NCBI GenBank assembly: GCA_013397845.1
Contig: VZTG01006025.1
Span: forward strand, 124,001-188,000
Source of the DNA: Melanocharis versteri
Taxonomy: Eukaryota; Chordata; Aves; Passeriformes; Melanocharitidae
Direction: 5' to 3'
Length of the DNA stretch: 64,000 bases
Shown here: piece by piece, positions 27,501 through 39,500 of the stretch
Layout of the letters: the number at the start of each line of letters is the position of its first letter
Numbering within the stretch: position 1 is the first letter of the stretch
Notes under the pieces: generated by a model
What the model was told of the DNA's origin: nothing
The model's database searches: none
What the model saw: the letters and a program-made list of their open reading frames with translations, nothing else
Made by a program: the position numbers and the translations under genes

Positions 27501-30500
27501 TAGTTCCACGCTCGAGAGCTGTTCATGTGTCCCACGTCTCCCTTTCTGGGCAAGGAGCCCGTAAAGCTTATTTTTGTGTTCTTTTCTCCTCTCATCCGAT
27601 ACACTGTTGGGTCTGACAGCACTAGAAAGACTGACACAGAGTTCCATGGTGGAAAATGACTATTGAGCTGCCTGCAAACCTCCTTGCTCTTCCCAGCTAC
27701 TGAGCAGGATCGCCTCACTCCTTGCTGTGGTGACCATCATGTGTCTGTGTGGGTCCCCAACCCCCATTAACACCTGCAAACCTCTTTCTAGCCAAACACA
27801 CTCTTGAAACTTTTGAAATGAAGCCCATTACAGAGGAGGAAGAGGAGGAGGAGAAGGTAGAGGTGGTTAAGGTTCCTGTTGTCAAGCCAAAGTCAGCGGA
27901 GCTGGTGCAGGCACGGTCAGGTACAGCCACAGTGGTGTTTGGTGGTTGTGGCTGCTGTGCTGTTGCTGCTGGGGTGAAGTGATGCAGTGCTGTAGGACAG
28001 AGGTTACACTGGTTGTGGTGGTGTTTGTTGGCACTAAAATCACCCCTGGCTTTGCCGTGTGCTGCTTTTCGGGTGTGCTCTGGGTGCAGTGAGGGGGTGC
28101 CATGCCCTGGCTGTGTGTGGAGATGAGCGTGCAGTGGCCTCTTAAAGCTCCTCCCATACTGTCTCTTCTTGTGAGGTTTGTTCCCCTGAGCTGTAGGAAC
28201 GTGCAGTGCCTGGAAATCAGGTTATGAGATCTGGAACTGCTGGCGGTCACCTATATTTCACTTTATTTCTTCACTAGGGAGCTGCTACATGCCTAGCTGG
28301 GGAAGGATGTCAGAGCAACATCGCTGCTGCAGACAGATTCATATTAATCATAATTAAAAGTAGAGTTGATTATTTGTTGCAGGAAGAGGAGATTGAAGCC
28401 GTAGAGGGAGGTAACTGGGAACATCACGTGTTTCCTTGGTTAGTATGAAAACCACTGGAGGACGGTCATGGCCCCAAGGCTGCCAGAGCTCCAGGAGCAT
28501 CTGGACAATGCTTTCAGGCACCAGGTGGGATTGTTGGGATGTCCTGTGCAGGACCAGGAATTGGACTCGATGATCCCTGAGAGTGTCTTCCAATTCAGCA
28601 GATTCTGTGATTCTGTATTCCATGGGATGTGTGGCAGCAGATCGAACATCAGCTGGTGTCAGACCTGAGTACATCCAGGGCTCTCCTGCTGTACCTGCCC
28701 CTTTTCATCCACCTCCTGCACTTTTCCTCATCCTGGCTTTTGTGCTCCCAGTAGGGACTGTTGGTGAGGTGATGGCCTTGGTGATGGTGATAATTCATAG
28801 AATTCTGGAATGGTTTGGGTTGGAAGGGGCCTTAAAGATCATCCTGTTCCAACCTGTGTTTTACATCTCATATTTTGGAGCAGTGCTTTTTACTGTGTTT
28901 AAATCATGTGTCAAAATAGCCAAAGGCGGTTAATCAGGAAAATGTAACTAAAATACAGTTCTGGCAGCCCAGAACTCATTGTTGGATGGCACAGGAAAAG
29001 CCTGGTGTCTGTTATCATTTTTCCTGCATGTCTTGGTGCTCTGTGAGAGCAGCAAGAGAGATGGCCCTGTGGATTTACTGGTGGCAATATTTCTTTTGCT
29101 GCTTCCTCTTTAAGGTGGCATTTTAACACATCCATAACTTTTTTAGCCAAACGTGATCTTGGCAGTATTGAGATAAGCCCAATTGAAGAGGAGGAGGAGG
29201 AGGAGGAGGAGGAGGAGGAGGAAGAGAAAATGATGGTGGTGAGAGAACTAGAGCCGTTGCCGAAGGAGTCAGGTACCACCGCCATGACAGCTTTGCACTC
29301 CCAGCATCCTCCTCATCCCGGCCGTCCCTGCCATCTCACCTCCTCTGTACAACCTTCCCAGCGGCTGTCACTGCTTCCGTGACATGAATACACCGGGACA
29401 CAGCACCGATTGTCCTTCGAAGAGGATAACACAGTGTCTGGGTCACAGAAATGAACTGCTGTGCTGAGGAGCAGGGAGAGAGTGGAGCTGGCAGTGGTGG
29501 GGTGGGTTTTAAGGTTGTTTACAACAGGATGTGGTGTCCAGGAGTTAGTCTTGAAAGTGTAATTCCAATCTCTGGAAACTCGGGTTCTTTTTTTGCCTCC
29601 ACCTTGTACATTTTTGGCCACGTGGATACTTTATTCTCTCTATGTTTTATTAAGACACAGATGAGATGTTATTACCTTTTCAGTACAGCAGGAATTCTTA
29701 CTAAGGAGTTGCTTGAAATTACAATTTTTATTTTAACAGCGAATTTTCTAGTGTCTTTGAGTGACTGGCTGGACATGAGTGACCTCATGTTGGCTGGAAT
29801 AGGATACACAGTATGATCCTGCTGCAAACTGTGACTTTGGGAATGTGAGACCATGTCAAAGATACTATTTTATGCGACAGGGTATCTTTTTAGTGAAACA
29901 TACCTAAAACCCAACATCAGGAGAACCAAATAGCTTATTGTATCCCTAGGTACACACAGGAAATTAATTTGGACTTGCTTTGTCACACAGCTTTGGCTTG
30001 AATATTTCCTTGGGGTCGAGCAACTACCTGGCAAATCAGGAATTGAAGGAAAGGAGTAGGCAGTTGATTTTGTGTGGACCTAGTGCTTGTATTTACAACT
30101 GCCATCCTCTGAAAAGATGATTTTTGGCAGCATGCTGTTCATTTCTGCTCTGTCACTGGCCTGGAGGTGCTGGGTATCTTTCCACCGCACTGCCTCAAAG
30201 ATACCCAGCTTGGACACACAGCCCCAGCCTGCCTTGAAACCCACCGGGAAGTTGCTGAGAAGTTTTCTAGAGCAATGCTTGTTGATTATTTTTTTGGGGG
30301 CCGGGGGGGGGATGATGGGGGAAAGCCTGTGTTTCTCCTCCATCTCTTCCAGAAGCCATCTGTTTCTGGTTGAGGAGATGCCCATGAGTACAGAACTCCT
30401 CACACTGTGTCTTTTCTAGTCGCATTGGAGTGGAGTCCATGTCAGTTGTGTGTCAAGGACCCAGAAATTCGTGGCACAATGTCAAAAACAGATTTGCCTT

Positions 30501-33500
30501 TCTGGTGTGGCTTCTCTGCAGAGTGCAAGCTTGCTTTTTATAAACCATCTGGTGTGGGGTTTTATTTGATTTTATTTTAAACCATAAGGAAAATAATCTC
30601 AACTCTCCCGTACTAAATGCACAAGCTGCTTTGCTCAACATCTTTATTTCTTTTCCCTTTTCTTTCATCCTCCTCTTCCTCCTTCTCCCTTTCTTTTTAA
30701 ATGACAGCACTGTAATTTGGAAAGACTGCCTAGTCCTTTGAAAAGTTACTGAACCTGCTCTGAACCTTGTCCCTGTCTGTCCCCCATCCTCAGCAGTGGC
30801 TGTGATAACCCCAGAGCGGAGTCCCCGGCCCACCTCAGCCCCGGCCATCGCTCAGAGCCACCCTGCACAGCCAGCCCCAGCTAAGCCCGACATGAAAGAC
30901 ATGACCACATCTAAAGTAGGGAAGGAAACAGCAAAATCTGATGCAAAACTTGAAGAATTTCCACCGGAGAAAGCCAAGGATCCAGTGGATGCCTCAAGGG
31001 TAGGTCAGAGCGAAGTCTCTTGGGAAGAACCGGGCTGGAGTATCGCTCGAGAAGTCACCCCAAAACAGCAGCTCTGTCCTGGGAGATAAGGGGTTTATCC
31101 CTCTCCCAGGTGTCAGGTGGGAGCAGGCACAGGAGTCTGGATGCCAGGGAAATCCCAGCCCTGACATTCCAGGTGGAAGAAGGAGCTCCAGGGCAGCTGG
31201 GTTTTGATGGTTCTAGTCAAAGCAAGTGCAGCCTGCTGATAGATGGTTAAAAACACTGGCAGGAGCTGCACATGACCATGAAACTAGAGTTCAGGGCTCA
31301 CCCGTGGCCAGGCCATGTCCTGGTATGACAGCAGGAGAGAATTCCAGTGAAATCAGTGGTAATGGATCTGGTCTGCAGCCCAGCGCCGGAATGTTTTTTG
31401 CCGTGATAGACTTTTGCTGGGAGAGCTGGTAATACAGCGCTGCAAACTGGGCTAAAACTTTAGTTGAAAATGGCACTGGTGGGAGTTTGGGGAGTTTATT
31501 GTTTAAATTCAGTACTTTTAATCATTATTTGATCTTTCTACAAATGTCTGAGGTCTTTGCTGGCGTTGATACATGTGTGCTGTTCTAACAAGTCAAAATA
31601 ATGTGCAAAATTATTGTTGATATTACAGTGCCTTTAATATTCTGCAGATCTTACTGACTTATTGAAACTTTGCAGTGGTGCAGCAGAAGTGTTTGCCTTC
31701 AGACACAATTTTCACATTACTCCAAAATTTAGCTGTTCTCAGCATTGCTGGAGCCACATAATTCTCAATATGTCACACAGTGTGTCTTGTGTGAACGTCT
31801 CCAGGGAAGATTCCTATTAATTAAGTTTGGGAGAGGGAGGTGAAGAAAGGGCAGTTGCTTCAAAACATTCCATGGCATGAGTGAACAGTAATTTTTGAAT
31901 GAAAACGCTGAAGGGAACTCCAGGCTGGCACTATGGGGTGGGAATCAGAGCACAGAGTTCCTGCCCTGCTGTTCCTGCCCAGCTGCTCCCCCTCCCTCAT
32001 GTTACACTGGGAAGGAGGAAATTTTACTTATCCCATTTCACTTATTACAGGTTTTTTCCTAAATGCTTAAGCATTGGATTTTTTTCCCCTTTAAATACAG
32101 ATGTGGGAGGAAAATGTGGATTTGAACGTGCCAAATTTACTGTTTCTCCAATGGAGCTGCATCACTTCTTTTAACACCCACTGATGCTTTTGCCTTCAGA
32201 GTACTTGGCAATCCAATTTCCCTAAAATACTTCCCTTAGAGTGTTAAGACAATCTTGGCTCTCTACTTATGGACAGGAAAGAACTTAATTTGTGATGTTA
32301 GGCTTGGTTTTGTAGCTATGCCTCTTCTTACTGCCTCTGCCAACATAATACCTGTGATATAACCAATAATTTCTGGTTTTGGGAAGGTCTGTCTTAATTT
32401 GAGCATGTTGCTTTGTTTGGATTTTCACTGGGAGATCCAGCTGCAAATGCCATTTGAAAACATTGCCTGGCCAAGCTAATGCAAGTGGGAAGCCCTTCTT
32501 CAGAAGCACTGGAGAGCACTGGTTTCAAATACAAATAATTCTCAGGCTGGAGGAATTATTTAACATGCCGTTGACTAACGGGGTGCTGGGGAGCTGCTGT
32601 GTCATTAACCCCTGCCCAGGGCTGCATGTTGGTTTTTGCATGTTCCCCCAGCACTTCAAAACCAACTTTATGCAGCTGTGGTTGGAAACTAGATGATTTC
32701 TTGAAACAAATCTACTAACAAGAAATGTTTTTACCAATTTATTTCTTAAATGTAGGTGAGGAAAACACATATTGAGGTCACAGTCCCCACCACGTATGGT
32801 GCGCAGCCCCAGGTTTGTGCTAATAATTCAGTTTAGGTTGCTCACGCTTTTTTTTTTTCCAAGGTTCAACGTAGTTAAATGAACCAATAACTCTTTTTTT
32901 TTTATCACTGCCCAGCAGCAGCAGCCTGCAGAAAAAGAGGAAGAGCTGATAAGAATGAGGAAGGTTAGCCATTTTACCCTTTCACCGGCCAAATTTGCAA
33001 TATCATTCATGCATCTGTAACCTGTTTAAAAAGACAGTGCTCCAATTTCTTCATGGGCTTTGGGTTGGGGTGTTGGTTTTCTTTAAACTATCAAATACTT
33101 GATTTGGAATTTAATAGCTTTTTCTCCCATAGACAACATGATTGCTGAAATTATGCATGTTGAATGTTCAAAAGAAACACAGTTGGTTTGATTTATGAAA
33201 TTCCTTCTCTGTAACAAATTTAGTTAGAAACTAAATGTAGCCTGCATTGCAGGAAATGCAACAAAAAAATCCGGAGAAAGCTTTTTTGGTATTGATTAGG
33301 TAATAGGGAAACATTCAAGATGGGAAAGTGGTTAAGGTGCAGTTGCTGTGCACGTTGGGACCTTGTAAAAGTCCCCCCAGACAGTGCAGTCTCGAACCCA
33401 GGGGTGGGCCTGCATCTCTCAGGAATGTGGTGACTCTGCGAGGCTTCCACAGAAAACCAGGAATTGTCTCTTTGTGGCCGGAGTCAAGGCCCCCTGGGAG

Positions 33501-36500
33501 CTGTCTCTTTAAAGGACTCATTGCATCTCCCATTCTCCATGAGCCAGACCCCCATTCCCAGTGGGAATTCCCACCCCATGCTGTCACAGCGCTGCACTCC
33601 CAATCTTGAGTTAACTTTTTAATTTGGCGATTTACCGATCCCGCAAGACCAACGTTTTAATTTTTTGTGCTTTGTTTTGTTTTGTTTTGTTTCCCCCTTT
33701 TCTTTCATTTTCACAGAAGAGATCAAAGAGGCTAGATGGTGAAAACATTTATATCAGGCATAGCAATTTAATGTTGGAGGTTTGTATGAACTTGAAGCTT
33801 TTTTTAAGTTGCATTTGCTAAACCTTCTGCATCTGTGCTGAACTTCTTCCTCTTCTGCTGCTGCCTTTGTTTTTGCATGCTCTTGCATGAAAGACCTTTT
33901 GATTTGATTTGATTTTTAAATTATGCTTCTGCATGGTGACAGTAAACATGATGATGTGCAGGCCTTCTTCCTTCTTCCTCTTCTGACTTTCATTCTCTCA
34001 TACCTCCCCAAAATACATGATTGGCAGTGCTCAGATCTGCTCTGGGACCTGCTGGCTGCTTAGGGGGTCATGGATTGTAGTGGGGGGTTCATTGACCAGT
34101 TTTTCACTGCTTGAAACAAATTATTTTCCTGGGGGAAAAGCCAGTCTGTGAAAATACAAAATTCAGGGTAAGCTGCTGGTGAAATTGGGACAGATTGCCC
34201 AGAGCAGCTGTGGCTGCCCCATCCGTGGGAGTGTCCAAGGCCAGGTTGGATGGGGTTTGGAGCAACCTGGGATAGTGGAAGGTGTCCCTGCCCAGGGCAG
34301 GGGGAGAATGGGATGGGCTTTAAGTTCCCTTCCAACCCAAACCATTCCAGGGTTCTGTGAAATTGTCACCTCTGTAGTGTCCAGGCCACCACAAGGTCCA
34401 TGTTGCTTCAGGCAGGAGAGATCCTTTTGGATTCTGCAGTGGTATTTGCAGATTTTCCATCCTCCTCTCAACCCTTCCTGGCCTCGCTGCACCTCACCAC
34501 CCCTGGGCCCCATCCTGCCTCAGTGACGAGTCCCTCTAGATCTGACAGAGAGGCTCAGTGGTCATGGGTGGGTCATCCTTCCACATTACAGCACTTCCCT
34601 TTGGATTTGGGAGCCCTTTCCACTTGGTTTCACCCAAGATCGGTCTCAGAACAGACCATGCCAATCATATATTTTATTTTCTTTTCTGTTACGGGAGATG
34701 TTTTGTGGCTTCTGATACTCTGGTCCTGTGTTACATGTTTCTATTCAAACTTGCAGCACCAGCAGCTCGTAGGGTTTCCCTGGTGGTATCTCTTGAAAGT
34801 GGAGTGTACTAACTGCCTTCTCCTCATCAGAATGTTCAAAGTTTTGCAGCTTCTGTGTGGGTTTCTTTGGGTTTTGTTTGGGTTTTTTTTGACTGCTACA
34901 ACGTAGAGCTTTGGGTCACAATTGAAGGATCTGCATATGATAGACAGAGGTCGGCTGCCGCCGGAGCACTCTGAAGACCGTGCCTGTTGCTTTTTCACCC
35001 AACTCAAACAGCTCCAATTCCCCAACCCCAAACAGAGCTTTATCATTGCTTCTAACCCCCTGTTTCCCATCAGTGCAATACTTGCCTCCAAGCCCTTTCC
35101 CTCCCCACTCCCCTTCCCACAGTTCTGTTGCAGGTGCTCCAGCCCTCCCCTACAACAGGGCTGACCCAGCAGTTCACCCCCTTTATTCCCTTTATTTTTT
35201 TAATCCATGCATTTGGCAGATCAGATTTTCTTCTGGCAGACCTCACTCTCCTGAAGCTGCCTGTTGATTTTACTGAAGGCCTTTTAACGCTCCATATGTG
35301 CTGGGTTCCTACAGAAAGGGCAAAATAGGAGGAAAAGGGTGACCCTGAGCAAGCTGGTTCCTCAAGGTGCTTCCCAGACCCAGTTCCACATAGCTCCTCG
35401 TGGCTTTGGCTCCTCTGCCAGCCCTCCCAGGCCCTGCTCCTGCGCAGTGCTGGAAAGCCAAGATGGTCCTTCTCTCTTCTCTGAGCCAGAAGCAGCTGTA
35501 GGGCTCTTGGACCAGGCAGGGATTTACCCCAGAGTCCACAGCAGACTCATTTCTGCTTTTTTTTCCTACCTAACAGGCACTTGCCTTATACTTTCATCTA
35601 GGATAGAAGCCAAAATGTGTTATTTTCCCCCCAGAACTGTGCCGAAAAGAGTAAATATTGTTAAAGAGGCACTTGGGGTTTAGCCCTGTGGAGAGAGGGT
35701 GGTGTGTCCTGGGTGAGGTGCAGGAATGGAGATTTTTGGGAGGGCCTCCTTTAGGGATGCGTTTGCTGTCCCATCTTCTAAAATCGATGGGCTAAGTAAC
35801 AACTAAAAGAACTAAAATAGTGAAATTTCCTGGTGATGCTTTTACTGACCTTGATTTTCCCCTTTCTTGCTGCTTTTTGGCCCTGTCCCAAAAAGTTGTT
35901 GTTTGGCTTATGCAAAAGCTTTCTTTTCTACAACCTCTGGTTTGCTTGCAAGGAGGAACTATTTTTAACAAGTTGATTTGCCTTGAAGTCTGTGTGTTTA
36001 TGCTGTAAACTGGCATCACAGAGTAAAAATCTGACTCTTTCCAGATGAAAAATTTTAGCAGGAGTTTCTTGATTGATCAAGCATAAAATAAATTTTCAAT
36101 TTGATTTTTTTCCCAAGAAAATAATCTCATCTTTGTTTCTGAAGTCTGAAACCTCCTATGATAGCTCCTGGAGGGCATGAGATGAGAGGGAGGGAAAAAA
36201 ATGGTAATGGGGGTATTCTGGAAGCAATGATAATTTCTGCTAGGATAAAAGAGAAACAGGTATGAAGAGAGTAAATAAAATTGGGAAAACATTTTCTTTA
36301 TCATTAATTGCATTGATACCTGGAAATACTCAGGCTAGCAGAGGGAAAAGAAAGCAAACCCAGGATGTTTAAAGATGTTAAATTAAATAACCCAAAGAAA
36401 CATAGCCTGGCAACTTTAAAAAATCCTGTCTGGGGAAAATCCATGATATTCCAGCTCAGCTGTCACCTGGTTTGGCATAGATTGAGATGAACCAATGGCA

Positions 36501-39500
36501 TGTCCCACTCCTGGAGGAGACCCCGTTCGGTGGTTGCAGTTTATCCCAATTAATCAAAGAGGAGGAGAGAGGACGCTCCCTTTGTGTGTTTGCAGTGTGA
36601 GCACAGTTTGGGAAGTCGTCAGCAGCTCTGCTGAGTGCAGCTTTGCTAAGCACACCTTAGGCAGTCCCGAGCCTCTCCATGTCCCTTCACTTATCCTGTT
36701 CTTTTGCTGATAGGATCTAGATAAGACCCAGGAAGAAATAAAGAAGCACCATGCCAACATCAGTGAGTTGAAGAAGAACTTCATGGAGTCCGTCCCGGAG
36801 CCTCGGCCGAGTGAGTGGGACAAACGTTTGTCCACCCACTCCCCTTTCCGGAGCCTCAACGTCAACGGGCAGATTCCCACAGGAGCAGATGGAGTGAGTA
36901 CCTCGGCATGGGGTGTTCCAAGGGGCAGCTTTGCAGTGTGGGATTCAGCCTCAGCTCCCCTTAGCTTCTGCTTATTTTCAATTTTAGTAGTTAGTATTGA
37001 CTTGTAACATGTAGAATGTTCTCTGAGAGAATCAAAGCTTTAGTCATAGGATCGTAAAAATGTGATTTTTTGGTAGAGAAGAATGTAAGAATTCGTTAAC
37101 TGGTATTGATGCTGTTTTTCCTAGTGTCGCTGTCAGTGTGATCCTAGAGAGCACTTCCCATGGCTGGTTTGGGGACTGGGTCATTCCTGGATCTCCTCAG
37201 AATGTGGGAAAAACCCTGACAAACCCAAAATCCAAAGACCTAAATTATTACTTCAGAGATAACATTGCAGATAGCCCAGTGGAGAGGCACTGGGACGGGA
37301 TGATTTTTCCAAAATCACTTTATTCTCCCGTTGATCTGGTGTATCACTGGGTTTAGACTTGCATTAGGAACTCCAGGTGCTGACCTGCTGTGGAGGCTTC
37401 GAGAAGACTCCTCAGGTGGCTACAGCAGGGCTGTTCAAACATGATGGGAATCTCCCTCCTTCCAGGAACTGTGTGTTAGTAACCACATACACTCACAGTT
37501 TCTCTGCTAATTTCCTTAAAAAGGTAATTTTTCAAGGAAAAACCAGTCACCAACTGGTTTCTTCTTGGCTAACAGACACCTCTGTGTCATACTGGTGGTA
37601 ACTGGTTCAGATTTGGGGCTTGTGAGTAAAACTGTAGTTAGTGCCTGTGGTAGTCAGTCTTTTAACTAGTAAATGCAATTTTTTATTGCAACAGAAAAAT
37701 TGCATCCTGACTGCAAGTAGTGGCAATTGAAGACTCTCTTGGCTGAAAGCCCACTTTTCCCCCTTCCTTCCCACGGCCCTGCAGATGAACTAGTATTTAA
37801 TGTTCAAATAAGGCAGATACTTATTAATCAGCCACAATAATCCTGCAGTGAATGGAGGGTTATTGTAACATGTACAAGGGGTTTAACAAGTTTGCTACAG
37901 GCTCCTCAAAGCTTGGAGTAAAGCCAGGAGAGCTGAAGGGCTTTTTTTGCCTGCTAGAAAAATGACATCCCCAAAATTAACTTAATCAGGGTTGGTTGTT
38001 ACAGAATCTCAGAGTGGTTTGGATTGGAAGGGAGCTTAAAGCCCATCCAGTCCCACCCCTGCCATGGCAGGGACGCCTTCCGCCGTCCCAGGTTCCTCCA
38101 AGTCCCATCCAACCTGGCCTTGGACACTGCCAGGGATCCAGGGGCAGCCACAGCTTCTCTGGGCAACCTATCATTGGGATTACGCTGTTTAACACATGGA
38201 TGGACTTTGCCCTCTGTGGCTGAGCCTCAGTGTAGATTCCCCAGGAATGTGGACAGCAGAGCTCTGCTCACAGTGCCCTGTGGGTTTCGGGGTGTGGGTG
38301 GGACAGAGCAGAAGCTCTCAAGCTCTACAACTGCAGTTCAAGAATGTTATTCTTCATTTTTATGAAGAATTTCTTGCAAGGTGACCACACTGAGATCTTG
38401 AGGGCTGCTGGTCACCATAAATGGATGGTGTGGGCTTGTCCCACCTAAGGCTGCAGTGGATCTGCAGCTCTGCAGAATTGGTGTCAGCCCTGGGTTTGCA
38501 TTTCTGGAAATTCCTTCTTAATCTGGTCCTCTTTGAAGTGATCTCACTCTGAGGTGGCCATGTCCTGCTATGAACTTCCAGAAATGCATTTTCCCCAGGC
38601 ACTGACTGGGGAGAAAGTTTTCCCTCACCTGCATGTATTGAAGGATCATAAATCAGATGGTGATTAAGGATGGTAAATCATGGTGCAAAGCCATTGCTCC
38701 TGTTCGTGGTGGTACCTTCACCCTGCCTTAGTGGCCAAAGGATTTTTTGCCAGGGGCCCCTTTTCTACTATTCCTGTATGTTTTATTACGAGACAACTGA
38801 ATCTTAACACGCTTTATGTGTCCAGGTCAAGAAAGTCACTGTCCCATCTTCTGGGAGACAGGTTGGTGAGCTTGAGGTAAAGCTGCTGCTCTGATCTGTG
38901 CTTCTGAACCAGACTTGCTATTGCAATGGCACTGAGCAAAAACTCAACAGCAGCTGCTGGATAACATTTTCCTTTTGGCTACATGAAGTAGTTTCATAAC
39001 TCACACCCAGAGGACTTTGGCACTGCTGCAGCTTTTGCAGCTTTCAGTTTTTACTTATTTTGGTGCATGGCTGGTTCGAAAAAGCTGCATGACCGATATA
39101 ACCGTGTATTTGGAGACAAAAGCAATTCTGGAAATTTAACTGTTCCCTGTTCTTTTTATGTTGTCTTTCTTTCCTTTTTTTTGTTGTTTTAACAATCATG
39201 TTACTCTTGCATTTTGTATTTTCTTTTGCTGCCCAGTCTCCCAGCTACCTTCTCCCGAATTCTCACCACTTAGGGGTGTGCAAAGAACCAGTCTCAAAAT
39301 ACCGCACTGACCAGCGGAGGTTGGCTCAGCTGAGGGAGCTTAGAGCCAAGTTTTTCCTCTCCTAAGTACGCTTGGGTTTGACCAGGGCTGGCAAACTAAA
39401 GGGATGCAGAGTTACTGAACAGCAACATTCCCACAGTCTTTCCTTCCTTCAGCAGAAGTGCTGAAGCCCTTGCATGGTCCTATGTGCTGATTTACTCATT

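Larger units (their letters stand above)
27921..29146 (+). other. EPB41: Intron between acidic cassettes B and C
   Basis: Contains two CR1 pieces (28447 and 28791) and a TGCATG at 29025-29030, 117 bases before cassette C. Confidence 0.8.
33780..36713 (+). other. EPB41: Intron after the regulated exon
   Basis: Holds the UGCAUG cluster, one CR1 copy (34165), a C-rich stretch near 35040-35170, and otherwise nothing recognised. Confidence 0.85.
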
